Assembly (NCBI RefSeq): GCF_003590095.1
Contig: NC_039481.1
Coordinates: 248,001-312,000, forward strand
DNA from: Trichoplusia ni
Lineage: Eukaryota > Arthropoda > Insecta > Lepidoptera > Noctuidae
Length of the DNA: 64,000 nt
Reading direction: 5' to 3'
The notes under the pieces were generated by a model. The model ran no database searches, was not told the DNA's origin, and saw only the letters and a list, made by a program, of their open reading frames with translations. The translations under genes and the position numbers were made by a program. Of the stretch, positions 11,713 to 24,900 are shown piece by piece; the stretch's first letter is position 1, and each line of letters starts with the position of its first letter.

Positions 11713-14529
11713 GTTTGTCAATATAAATACTTTCTCTTGGATTAGAAGCCGTTATGTTTGACAGCGGACTAGTGCTGTTCATGTTCTAGATCAGCAATAA
11801 ACGCATTTCAGTCAGTTGAGTTTACGTGACTTCATTTAGAATTGTAGGTAATTATTTTATTACAATGGTAAATATTTAATTTGGTAGGTAATTATTGTTA
11901 ATTTTACATACCAGATAAGGCTACTGTAATAGCTGCCGTGCTTTTATAATTTAGATTAACTAGCAGATTAGCAGTGTTTAGCGACACTTAATTTCAATAT
12001 TTTTTAAGCATATTTAACTACGCTCAAGTATTGTGCAGCGTGACGTGCGAGCGGATTAACTATAACCGATAATTAAGAGTCGCTTGGGTTACAAATGCAT
12101 AGAGTGAAATGTTTTAATCACTATTCAAACGAGCACCTGAATTAACGCAGTAGTAATAGTATCTCCCGTGTTGTGGCGCAGCGCGCAGCAGCGGCGCCTG
12201 AGAGTCAACTAGCGGCAACACTTGCTGTGAGAGCAGCAGGCGCTCCGGCGGTCTGCCAGCGCATGGGTGTACGATGAAACAGCGGCGTCATTAGTAAAAA
12301 TTCACTAAGTAGAGTTTGTAGAGCTTCTGTGTATTGTGCTATATGTAGATGTTCACGCTACATATAGCACAATATTGTTACAATTTTTAATAACTTTTTG
12401 GCTAAATTTAAATTCCGTTAACTACAGGTCTTTGGTAAATAAAACACAATAATGAGTTGGTAACTTTATTGAAATTCTCAAATATTACAGATATATGTAC
12501 GTATACAATATGAATAGTATTCATTTCAAGACAACATTTATGTGATTAGTCAGTAATAATACAGAACATCTAGATTGATATTTAAATACATATAAATTGA
12601 AAACTTGATTTCAAAAATGTGATATTCTAGTACGATAGACATAATAAATGTATACTTCGTATTTGTAATTAGTTACTAATTACTACTCTAATCATAATTA
12701 TGTACAATCTACTGGATTTGGGTTCTCTTTGTCTGTCATAGAAGTCATAATGAATTATTTCTTACTATGTCTAATAAATATTACATAATGAATGTTAATA
12801 AATAGTTGTAAACACCCAGTGAGGGGCTTCATCATTAGCTAATACATGTCACAGCGGGTGTGGGTTCTATGCCATGCGCGCCTATACAAGCCTTGGGCTA
12901 ACGTATACTAACTTATTATGAAGATACATTGTCTGACGATCTCCTAATATATATTACAATTCTTACCTATTAATATATGTCCTTATAAGACATTGAGGTC
13001 TCTTTGAGAAACCTCAAGAGGACTTTGTGTGGTCTTCATTTAAACATTGATAACTAGTATAATAAATATAATATGAGTAAACTTAGACTACTTCGTGAAA
13101 TAGAATTTCTTGTCTACTAGCCTAGTTTGTACAGACTACGGATACCTACGTTTGTCGCGCGTCTTATGTCCTAACCCGAGCCCACCTGAGTGGTATCAGT
13201 TGCTACGTAATGTGTACGATGCACGCATACAGGCCGTCTCTAATATAATACAATAACTAGAAGATTACAATAAACTTCAGGTTCTATTTATATTATTATT
13301 AATACTGAATGACTACAGTTACCACTGTGATCAAAATGAAGTTGAAATTCTCAATTGTTCTTGTGAAACGGGGAAGACAATTTCGATTTTTATCATAGTG
13401 ATCGTTCATCTTTACCATAGAATTGTCAGATTAAAAACAGATCATACTTTTTTTGGATAGTATGGTAACTGCAGGTATAGGCCCTAGTTTAACTCTTACT
13501 ACTTATCATAAACAAGTTACATTAATAATTACAGACTACAGTGTATCGAAATACTACAAATCTATCGGCAATCCATAACAATGTACATGTGATAGTCCAC
13601 TCTGCAGCAGCCCCCGCAGACTCCTTTAGGCCGCTATCTTGAATATGTTGGTATAAGCATGGTGTTAGTCCAACTATACAATCGGGTTGTTACCGGGTGT
13701 ATTGCACCAGAAAAACAAACGACTGCTCGGAAACAATTTTGTCGTCACGCTGAGCGGTAAGTGTCTGCGAGGGCTCCTACAATTTAATTACTTTAATTTA
13801 TAAATACTATTTATACTCCTAGTAAATAAGTTAGAGTGTTTTTAATACATCATGATTCTGACCTAGGCTAATACTTCTTAAAACAAGGAGTTATATTCTA
13901 GGAAACTACAGTAATAAACTACGCTTTGGTTATACTTTGCATACAGTAATTTCGCGTAAGGTAACTAACCAAACGCGGGCTATGGTAATCTATTTAGTAT
14001 GGTATGTTTAAAAAACACGGGAAACAACATATTTATTGATAATCTAATTTTTTTCTGAGATTTTTGTTATTTTTGTTTACTATTCTAGGCTTTTCGTTCG
14101 TTCTTTGGCTTCACGTTTACTTGAACTTAGCTCTATTTTTTATTAAGTGAACATTTAATGTATATTTTTTAATTTAATTTGATAGATAAAACATTTATTC
14201 ATTACGACCAATATCGATTGGATATCTAGATTGGATATAGCATTTCTGTTTGTAGTTTCTTCTAATATGTTGATTCTTTTCTATGGTTTACAAAATGTTT
14301 GATCGTTTCGTTTCTAGTTCGTAGAGTTGTATCAATATTGATACAAATGCTGTAATCTATTTAAATACTTATGTAATTAACAAAATAAGTGATATAATTA
14401 TAAATATTTACTGATATTAGTCTCGATAACAACTAGGCCGGTTTTACAAATTTCCATTTTGAAATATGAGGTCCAGAGACTGTTCAAAAGATGGTGTACT
14501 ATAAAGTTATGCCAGTGTAATAAACACAG
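11713..14529. other. AT-rich non-coding stretch
   Basis: No coding exon seen. The part from about 12465 rightwards may be a long 3' UTR of the cysteine-rich gene to its right: CTTTATT, giving AATAAAG on the - strand, lies at 12464-12470 and another candidate at 14530. This extent is inference; RNA-seq would settle it. Confidence 0.35.
12332..12374. repeat. Long perfect hairpin
   Basis: Arms 12332-12348 and 12358-12374 (ATTGTGCTATATGTAG core and its exact complement) flank a 9-nt loop. The 17-bp stem has no mismatch. It could be the end of a small transposon, a structured RNA or a chance palindrome in AT-rich DNA. It is too short for a standard miRNA precursor. Confidence 0.6.
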
Positions 14530-14535
14530 TTTATT
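14530..14535 (-). terminator. Candidate polyadenylation signal of the cysteine-rich gene
   Basis: AATAAA on the - strand, about 490 nt beyond the stop codon at 15028. A more distal candidate is at 12465-12470. Confidence 0.35.
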
Positions 14536-15027
14536 AAATAATATATTATAGCCTTCTTTTCCTCGCTCTCACCTCAACTGCACTATAAGCGTGGGTACCC
14601 ACCTCGCGGCCTCGACACTACACACTGTATGTACACACTACTTTTAACACTGTTGCGCTAAACTTTACCCTTTTTTTTTCGTTCATATTTACAAATCGAT
14701 TCCTTGATTTTACTTAAAATTCTAATCTAAAGAGGATACTTGAGTGTCACTTATCAATATTCAATATGGTATCTAAACAGCTGCCGAAATGAAATGAACG
14801 ACGCACATCTTAGTTACATGTCAGAAAAGTCTACACTTGTCATTGAACATTTTGTAATTCTTACTAAGTCAGGCTCTTGCGGTTATAGAACAGAGATAGC
14901 GACGTTTCGCTTCTAAATCAAAACCGGCTTTAAGAGTTCATAGTAAGGTGCGAAGTCATGTTCATGACGTAATGTGATGTGTTCAGACGAGGGCGGGCGC
15001 GAGCTGGGGGCGCGGCGCCAGCTGCCG

Positions 15028-18000
15028 TCACAGGTACGCCACGAACAGCAGCATGGACAGCAGCAGCAGCGACACGCCGCTCACGCCCAGCCGCGTCGAC
15101 TTCGACAGAATGCCCTTCCCTGCACGGCAAATACATAAAAATATAGAATAAGAAATATTAAATGAAACAGTAGAGCTAGAGAAGGCCATTCATCATTCTC
15201 TGGTTTAGGATATTTATCTAATGAATTCAGAGCTGTTGGTATTGGATCATTTGCATGTTTTAACTAAATTCAATGAATATGTGTGTTTTGTTGTTATTAA
15301 AGCTGTGGGTAGGATGCTCACATCGTTCAGCGAGCTTCCTGTAGCAGCAGCAGTCGCGCAGGCGTGCGTACTGCGCGCAGTCGTGCGCGAGCGGGCGGCA
15401 GCGGCGCGCGCCCACGTAGCAGGTGTGCGGCAGCCAGGGGAAGGGCTCGGGCACGAAGCGCCGCTCGCAGCAGCAGTGGTCCGCCAGCACGCGCGTCTCG
15501 CAGTACTCCAGCTCGCGCTGGCTGCAGCTGCCGCAGCCCGGCCGCGTCGCCGGGACTGGACACACAACACACTCCTTACTTACGCGCTCGATAACACATT
15601 TAAAGAAAACAAAAAAAACTCTTATTCGTTGATAGGCAGAGCGCACACATAATAATAGACGATACTAAAAACAAGGCAAGGGCCTATAAATTAGTAGCGG
15701 TTTTAGAGTATTGTGCTATAGTTTTACCGTGATTGTTGTGGCATTTAAACAAAAGAAAAGTCATTTCGATTTTATGACCAATTGTAGAGTCCGATTTCTT
15801 CACATTATTGCAAAAACCTCGCGCCTAGCTGGGCACAAGTTACCTTCGACTGTATTAATTAAGAATTGCAATAGATCAGAAGCCTTTGGAATGTTAAACA
15901 TTATACATTATAACATAAGGCACGGTGCGAATTCACACACCGAATGCAAATCGTACGTCATGAGTGAACAATAGCGGTCACCTTAGGGTAGCACACTACT
16001 CGAGCGCATCGCTATTATTTTACTAACGATTTATTAATAAGCTAAACCTAGGTCACAAGATCGACCGCTAAATATAGTTAGACATAATCCCCGATTTTGC
16101 AAACTCAACTTAGTTATAACCTAAAATATTTTGTTTGTAAGCAACGTACCTATGTCGTATCACGTTACAATAATTCATCCGTGAAAGTTCGATGTGTTAC
16201 GATCAAGTGGAGCTCAACCCTAACGCCGACGTGCGAGTGTACTTAAATGCGATAATTATTTTTTATAACACCGTGACTCGTCACGCGGCCGTCCTACCGA
16301 CGCGCGAGACACCCAGGACATCACCCAGTCTAGATATGTGATTGTATTAGATAATTATAATATTTAGCCGACATATCGTATTTGTTACACGCTCAGTCAA
16401 AATGAAATGATTTTTTTTTTATAAAAAGAATAAAAAAAAGCGCAAAACGTTAAATAACTAAATGTTTTGGAAAGAAAGGACAAGAAACTCCATAGGTTAG
16501 TGTTTTTTGCAAATAAATATATATTATTGTACATGTTCATTAGCATAAGTGTCTGTGAACAAAAAAGTTATGATAGAACTGTCAAAGATATACTGAGGCA
16601 TTTACGAGGAGAACATTTCCAATGTCTTTCACAGTATCTTTACGAGTGAATCTTAAGTACAAGATAAAATAATGTGTGTGCAGTTACCTGCATGTTGGTA
16701 TGCAGTGCTGACCCCGGCGTCCGCGGCCGCTGCCAGCTACTGTGCGAGCGGCGCCGGTTCAGCTACCTGACGCGAGGGTACAGGCCGCTGGGGGTAGTGG
16801 GGGCGCCGATATTGATTTATTACTCCACGCAGGTCTAGACGGGACAGGCTACCTGCGGGGGGCGGCGCGGCGGGGGGAGGGGGGGGCGCAGCCTCCCGCC
16901 CGCTCCCGGGAGGGCGGAGATGCAACGCCATTCGTGTTTATGACGAGCGTAACTAGGTCTTGCACGACTATCCAATATGGCGGAACTTATTGATTGGGAG
17001 TACATTGAGAGTACACAGACCCCGAGGGAAATGGAACTTTCCAAGCGAAATCAGGACACGAACATCACAATAGCGACGATCACATGGAATGTTTACATGT
17101 GTAATCTCCAAATCAAACTGTCTCAAAGGGTTGAAATCAAGAAACGATTCAACCTGATAAAAAAAAACAGTTATTTTAAAGGAAGCGCGGGTTGGGGTTA
17201 CATTTTTAAACCCTGACGCAAAAAGAAGTGTATGTCTGTCTGTCCGTCTCTCAATCATTAAAAGGCAAAAACAGCATCTATACTGTAAAGAAAATTAAGA
17301 AAAACGGTCATACAAAGGTCATGATCGTGACAAATCGAAGGCTGGTTATGAGAAGTATTATTGACTGTGACAAGCGGACTGTGACCGACCGCCTGGTTCT
17401 CGTGGTCACTTAATATTTGTACACAACAACAAGCAGATATTATAATAATTCTTCCTGTAACCTAATCGGGACTGATATCATCGTTTGTATGCTGTCTTAC
17501 TCAGACGTATAATTGGCTTCTATCGCTGGGGCGGTCTATATAGCAATCGGTTAATCTCGTAATTGATAACCGATGTCATTTACCCTTCGATATTAATTTG
17601 TAGTTGAGCTCTTATTAATCTTCCTAGGTGCTGATTTCATAAGGCTGAAGAGTTTGTTCGCGGTAATATCTAGAACTGCTGTTCGATTCGAAAATGTATA
17701 TCAATGTTTAATAGCCCATCCCTATGTAAAGCTGTAGGATATACACCATTACGCTATGAGCACTAATGAATTATGCTACAAAAACTCTATCTCTTTAATA
17801 ATCGTAATATAGGTGCGCGCAACAGCTAGTTAGATGTTAACGTTTCACCAGTAAAAAAAAAGAAAACCCAAACTCGCCATTTTCTTAAAAATAACCCAGT
17901 TCGAATGAAATGGTGATATTTGCTTTGTTATCTTTAAAGTCATACTTCACGCATGGTGTAGCTATTGAGTAGTTTTCGTAAATTCACTCCAATATTCTAA

Positions 18001-21000
18001 ATTAAATAATTAAAGGGTAATCAGTAACAGTGTCGGCATTGTCCACTCGGCCAGCAGAGTGCCAGCTGAGTGCCCCGCGCTGCAATGTCACAGCGGACAA
18101 TAGTGTGACAGATCGCGGCACTCGCGACCCGCCCCCGGACCTTGCGGGCTCAGCTATTACCTCCAGGCCGCCTGCCGACCTTCGCGGTAGCGGTAATTTG
18201 TACCATCATGTGCAACTGCATGAAATATATGGTTGTCGGCAAGGCGCCTAATTAGATATATTAAGCGCCAGCAACGAGCCTGGCCTGGTGACGCTCGCAA
18301 AAATAACAAAACTTCGTTTCGCTTTTTGTTTTGTTCACTTGAAGTAAGTAAATTCTACATTTTTTTAAAATTCTAACGTAATCAAGATGCTCATGTCTGA
18401 ATGATGAAAACTTTTAGTGAATACGTGTATGTATACATGTATATGTTTCAAAAGCCAAGGACTCGATAATTCGAGTCCTTCGAGGTGCTAGAGGATGACA
18501 CTTACGACAAGCTGCGGCGTGTTCGCATCAATTTAGATCTTGTGATGTTTGCAAGCTTAGAGGAGCGAACATCAAACGGCAAACAATGGTCCAATATTTG
18601 TGAAACTATTAAAACGCTGACTGTTTGAAGATATTATGATTCATACTCAGATGAAGCAAACGTTTCAAATAGTAAATCATTGAAAATGGAAAAACGAGAG
18701 ATCTTAGTCTAGTTACGCAAGAAAACATATAAACATGACAATAGATCAATCTGTATTATCTACCCTATAAAAATATTCAACTCAGTACTTAGTCATTACA
18801 TCGAAGACATTTTTCTACAAATATAATATGACCACATAACTATGTGTGTGCGGATGAAGGGAAATTATAACAATAAGGATGACAATTGTCTTGCGTTAAT
18901 CATCTTGCACGTTGCAACTGCAAGTGTACTGGCCATTATTAAACTATGATACGGCCAGTAATAACTGCATTTTATTCCTAATTCCCCAACCTTCAGCGTG
19001 ATACCATCGCGGCATGTGGATCTATTGTGTGAGACTAATTAGTCGCAGCGACAGATTACTGTGACACCCGCTGACTCATACGTGTTTACTTATCCAGGGA
19101 CTAACATGAGATCATTTATTAAATCTAGTGCGAACTGACGACGCTCAAGTAGTTGTGGGGTCCCTGATAACTTAATAAAAAGCTCATATTGTGCGATCTT
19201 TTTCATCAATCTAACATGCGGGTCAGTTAATGATCATTAATTGCCACTTATACCATGGGATGTCAATTTCGCAAAGTCTGCAATTACCAGGGTAGTTCTA
19301 TAAACGTCACTCTGTAGTCTATAAAAAAATAAAAATGTAGAGCTCAATATCCAATCTCTTCGCATATTAAATTAGCTACTGAACAAACGTATCAATAATC
19401 TTGTTGGTAATAAACCCACGCAGTGTATAATCCGCGGCGCCTGTCCTCACTCCGCAGGTATCACGTTCCGTTAATGTCGTATCATCTACGCTAATTAGCG
19501 GCCGTCGTCACTACACCAGGCGGTACACGCCTGCCGACTTCACGGACTTTACAAGTTTGACGTGCAATGCGAGAATATCTCCTCATATCTCTATATTAAA
19601 AAGTGTATGGATCTGGTCTGTCAAAACTACTGAAAAGATGGTAGTTTGGAATCATAAAATGAATGAAACCTACTGTAAACTGTAAATTGGCTTGAAAGAA
19701 GTCTTATCACGAACGTCTAATTTGGTGTAAGCCGCTTCACTGAAAATCTATTAGATTTTTTTAGCATGCGTCGGCTAAGATGTATGAAGCAGTAACAAGT
19801 AATATATTTTTTAATTAATCAGCGTGTGACAGACAGGAGCTGCTGGAGAGCGTAGCGCTAACACTCCCGTGGGCGGATTTATGTGCGCTGTTGTTCACAA
19901 ACCTGAGTTTATGGACTATTTTAAATATTTCACATTAATCTTATTCCGTGTAAGTATTTACCTATTTAAATGGTAACACTGTAATTCTTGTAGAGCGAAC
20001 TCTGTGAGTCACTTCACTAGTCTGCACAGTTCAATCCCGAGACACGCGATAAAATAATTGAAATGATGGAACAATTGAATCGACGATAGACTAACATTGA
20101 TCTAAACGAGATATACAGGTTGCTTTTCGAACCATGAAAACTAAAAAAATACGCAATATAAAGTAAATTGCTGTATTTTATTCATAATTTGAAATAAGAA
20201 AAAATCTGGAAATAACTAAATCAAAAGGCTGTACTAAAAACTCTTAACCATATTGCTGATCCATTTATTTCAAGGAAACATTTAAAACTCAAACTAAAAA
20301 TGAGAATCTATTAAAGCTACAAACTTCTCGAGCTTTCGTGATGACGCAAAATTCATATTTCAACCATAAATGACGATGCAGTTTTGCAATCACTCTGTAC
20401 TACCAATTAAGTATTTGAGGGTATCAGATGGATCAATTAAGGAAGGTCACGACTGTAAATAAAGAGATCTAGTACGGAGCGGAGTGCAAAGGGGCGGAGC
20501 GGAGCGGTGCGGAGCGGCCTCTTACACATACTCATATTGTTCAGACTTGTGAGCGGGGGATAATGGCCGCCTGCGTGTGTTTACACGAGCTGGTGAGATC
20601 TAGACTCATCTGCGTGACAGACAGCCGTCAGCGGGACTTGTCAGCGGCTCCCAATTGATTGCTGGTAATTACTGTAAATATTTGTGGACGTTTAATGAAT
20701 CTACACGCTCTGAGGATGCCGAGTGGTCATCTTGCTTGTTGATCGATAATTGAGGTACATTTAATTAGATCGAAGGATGAGTTAACAAAATAATTTCAAT
20801 TAACATGCTGTACACATACTTTGTTCCCACAATACGACACATTATTTTAGATAGATATAGAGCGAATCATATTTGTGTTATCATGGAAAGTTTTCGAGAA
20901 CTTCATCCTTATGTTCAAGATATAACTTTTAACGAAGCCCTCATTCCTTCATAATATATTATTTCGTCGTGTCTTACACTTGTTCTCAAATTAATCCGGA

Positions 21001-21944
21001 TCCTTGAGCGAGTCCTATTCGCGAGCGGCTCGTTGCTGTTTAATTAGAGTTAGTCAAGCAATTACTGTTGCGTCACCATCACGGAGTTCTGCGGGAGAAG
21101 CCCCACTGTAGCACGAGAACTCGGATACTACTGATTTTGTTTAGTAAGCATACCTAATTCAAGGTTCTTCCATTCTTGAGTGTGCTTAAGAACAGCCCTT
21201 TTAAAGTATGTTGGTAATATGATTCTTTTCAGGTTTTTAATAAAGAAAATTATCATGACAAAGGTTAATTATCCACCATTGTTGCTCGTAAAGGGCTTTT
21301 AACAAACGGCATCTGAGAGTCGTCAATTTTTTTCTTTGTACAATTGTCATTACAACGATGTCACTGAGTTAGGTGATACAGCTGCCGTTTCGTTTTACCG
21401 GTACACCCTGAAAGTGCTGAATAATAGCGTGTGTACGTACTGTCATTGACGTTCAGGCCGTTGGCGGCGCGGCGCGCGTCCGCGGTGGACACGTCGTGCT
21501 CCACGAAGTACTCCTCGTAGCGCACCTCCAGCAGCGCGTCGCCGTCGTCCGCGCCCCACACCTCGGTCTCGTTGCCGCGGCTGCCGTTACCGCGCCCCGT
21601 GCCCACCGGCTTCGACGCCGCTGCATGACGCACCTAATCACACATCACTATTAGGAGCCAAACTAACCAACACGATACCGTATTTCTTTAATTAGAGTAT
21701 GCAACAATTCAACGATGCTCTCGATCCTTAACAGAGAGCTTTTAGAAGGCAAATAAACAAGGTTTTATTTTTGATGCAGTATTAACTTTGAGTATATTTC
21801 AAGATTTTCTAGGCTTAGGTGTAGTGAAGTAGTAAATGTTGTTGGAGCTTGATTCACCAGTACTTCAGGCACGCGGAAGATGACGTCGGCGGGCACTAGC
21901 GGCAGTAGCGCCAGAGCGGCGCCCGCGCACAGCCACGCCCGCAT
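15028..21944 (-). CDS. Cysteine-rich membrane-anchored protein, function unknown
   Basis: Four exons in transcription order: 21944-21858 (or donor at 21864), 21633-21441, 15555-15322, 15119-15028. Phases match and give 199-201 aa. Residues 1-19 are a signal peptide (MRAWLCAGAALALLPLVPA). The second exon is polar and acidic, with two N-glycosylation sequons (NGS, NET). The third exon is a compact 77-residue module with 12 cysteines, including a CGSC start and two CCC triplets. The first triplet is followed by ERRF and a later PWLPHTCY, the second by YRKLAER. The last exon is a basic linker, a hydrophobic Leu/Val/Ser stretch and only three further residues, ending AYL. A C-terminal hydrophobic end with no cytosolic tail suggests a GPI signal, or else a type I anchor. 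The protein should therefore sit on the outer cell surface. The intron between exons 2 and 3 is 5.9 kb. I do not recognise a named family. An upstream in-frame ATG (MVSQRQ...) is a less likely start. Confidence 0.78.
16692..16838 (+). other. GC-rich island with an ambiguous short ORF inside the large intron
   Basis: From ATG 16692 a 48-aa frame runs MLVCSADPGVRGRC to IYYSTQV and a stop. The opposite strand is also open over 16737-16931. GC content is far above the flanks. Neither strand has strong splice sites. It could be an unannotated exon or a GC-rich regulatory island. The adjacent G-runs at 16858-16892 could form a G-quadruplex. Confidence 0.2.
18457..18480. repeat. Short perfect inverted repeat
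   Basis: AAGGACTCGA and its exact complement, separated by 4 nt. An open frame of about 50 codons begins in the right arm and runs to a stop at 18626-18628 (EVLEDDTYDKLRRVRINLDL and onwards). No start codon, splice acceptor or family could be assigned to that frame. Confidence 0.4.
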
Positions 21945-24900
21945 CGCTGCCCGCTGCCGCTGCGACACCATACCATGGCACGCCGGCCCGTGCGCTGACA
22001 CTGCGACAAGATACAGGACATCAAGCAACTATTGCAGAATAAAACAATGATCTAGATTTACTCCATACCACAATGTTTCATTTATAAGATACGATAATGA
22101 TAAACGAAGGTTACGGATGAGACTTTAAATGTTACGTAAGGCTTAGTTAAAAAGAGTAACATTTTTTCGCGGTTATATTATAAAAAACAGAATCCGTCTT
22201 TATCTATCGCTGGTGAAATCTATGCAAAACTTGTCTTATTATTGCACGATCGACGAGTAAAAAGAAATTGACAGCATTCGTCACGGACGCCGTGACGCTA
22301 CCAGTCCACGAAATTGTGACATTCAGAAATTAATCACGTTGTTACAGGCTTGGCTCAAGCCTACTGCACCTAGTCGAAGGAGTTATCTCAAAGACACGTC
22401 TGCTTACATTTTGATTGATAATATCGGAGAAATCGGGAAAATAGAACATATTTCTCTTATGTATCGAATACTGAAGTTCTATTATTCGTAGTCCTAAACA
22501 TACTCGTACTGTGCACTGTGCGCTATCGTAACATTGAAAACGTCGCTACCACTTCCTGTCACCTTCATAACTTGCTAACACATCCCACGTGTCCCAAGTG
22601 ACATTGCGACTTTTGTTAGGGCATCTAAGATTTTAAGACTGAAGTTTAATTCTGAAAATATGGGGAGAGTTGATGACGTTACCGTTTTGAATCAAAGTCA
22701 ATAACACTGTTTGATTGTTACTTGCTTCACTTTGGTAGTATCCTCCTATCCTTTATGCTAATTTAACGTAAGCTGAGCCAAACTTGCGCTGTCTAGCAGA
22801 ACGTCAGTTAGCTTACAGTTGGGACCCCACGGGGGTTAAACTTCATTACAAACTCTGTTTGGTCCAGCGTCTGGTTAACTAGGATTATGTAAAATGTTTT
22901 TCCAGCTTATAGTTTACTTTGACTGTTATAGTGTTTATTATTTCTTTATGAGCTATATTTAGCTTTTAATTACAGTCATTTGTGTTTTATGAGTTCTATT
23001 GTCTCGAATGCATAAGCTATCATGAAACTGCTTGAAATCTGTTGGTTTTATTCGAGCGCGGTGCACGGCTTGCATGCCGACTGTGCTTAGTTCGTATGCG
23101 GCGCGCGTGCGGCGTCCACCAGCCGATGTGAAGGTACGCCACTTGGAAAGGTTACCTGCTTAGTAACCGATGTCAAAACACTCCAGTTAAAAGATATCTC
23201 TTGATTTACTGCGAGTTCAAACGACGATGTTAACTTTGTAAAAAGTAGAGTCAGGTCAAAATAGTCGGCACGCATCGCTTGCACCCATAAATTTTCCTTT
23301 ATGAAAACTTATTTTAAAACACGGAGTTAAAGGAATAGCTATAATAATTATACCTGGTATTGAGTATTAACAATGGTTATCAATTACTTTATTTCATTCC
23401 CATCAATGCAACCTATGTTTTTTTTAACATTTTGGTTAGAGTCATAAGATGTGAGTTCCTTCGATGTAAGTATTAGTGTCAAGTATAATTAGGTCAGTGG
23501 TGTAGAGTGCAGGCCCTACGACGCCGACGTGTCCCCGGGCACGTGCGCCCGGATTACATCGGCGACACCGTTATACCTCACATCTAGCTTTCTATTGACG
23601 CTGCCGTTGCTACCTACGTTCATTGTTTATACATATTTTTATAATCACTGGACTATGTATACAAGGAATCAGGTCAATCAATGAGCAGCTTAGTTATAGA
23701 TAGCGTGATTGATATCCAATGAGATTTCTCAGAGGCTTAACAATAGGCACCGTGTTGTTACGTAACGTTAAGTTAGACTCACACCGTCCTGGTGTCTGTT
23801 ACAACATCAAAACAACAAAGAAATTAAACAAAAGAGGAAGGAAATTTAAAAATATCGGATAAATGAAGTCCTCGCCACAAGACTCGATCCGAGACAAATT
23901 ATAGTTGTGTTGAGCAAAAGACGCGACAAAAAGTCGGCCTTCGGGAAACTGGCCGCAGGAATGTGAACTGATCGAGATCTGTCTAGCTACTGTTGACATT
24001 GTCCGAGGAGTATGGTCGAGACCAACGACGTTATTTCTTCTGAATAAAGTCATTGTTTATTAAAGTTTATCTTTTCGCAGGAGGTTCTCTACAGGACAGG
24101 GGGTCTAGTAAAGTATGTAAGTTGAAATTCGATAAATAATAAACTGCATGAATTTCGTTCTAAGTGAATCGAATGCATTACCAAAGTTTGGGGAAACACA
24201 ATCCTTCCGGAGTTTCTGTACTGTCTTAGTGACTTTAAAAAACTTACCTTTACCAATAATAAAGTACAGCACGCACTATGTTCACTACTTTCCCATCGTG
24301 AGCCGTCACCACTCGAGTGCTGACAGCTCCATGTTTACGAGTACAAACTTTTTACGTGAACACTATTTATTTACGACACTGTTAAGTGGCTAGTCGAAGT
24401 GTTTCGATGATTTCATATAATGCAGCTTCAAGGACCAGCTATAAACTACACCACTACTAAACCACTCATCCAACCGTAAAAATGTTCTCAATCGACAGAT
24501 CCCGTAATATTGTCGTAAACTAAAAATATTGCTACCTTGGAGATTGAATCATATGAATCATTTTGGAAATTGTATGACGTCACAACTTGACCTATTAATA
24601 GTGTCTGTGTTCGATTCTTTTGTTTCGGCGATGAATTATGAGATTGCATACTGTAATACAGTATCTAACTTAATATTTCAGTAAATAAAAGTTTTAATAT
24701 AATTTTATCTCATCTTCCTAATTAGACATCTAAATTAAGAGTTAGCATATTTCTTGGAAGCACAAAAATTTGATAAAAATGTAGAAAATATTATGGTATG
24801 TTCTACGGCGGCGGTGCATTGACGTGACCTACATGTGTAAGTGTGTCAGTGCATACGTTCGCGACTGTGTAAGGCGACACCCGAGGGACGTGTTCCTCTT

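Noticed and set aside
11486..11782. 98-aa - strand ORF
   Set aside because: Wrong frame of the first pickpocket exon; the chosen frame joins the next exon in phase and gives the family motif before TM1.
15221..15652. 143-aa + strand ORF
   Set aside because: Lies opposite the cysteine-rich exon 15555-15322, which has correct splice phases on the - strand.
20486..20520. GGAGC-rich short repeat
   Set aside because: Too short and irregular to call as a defined repeat.
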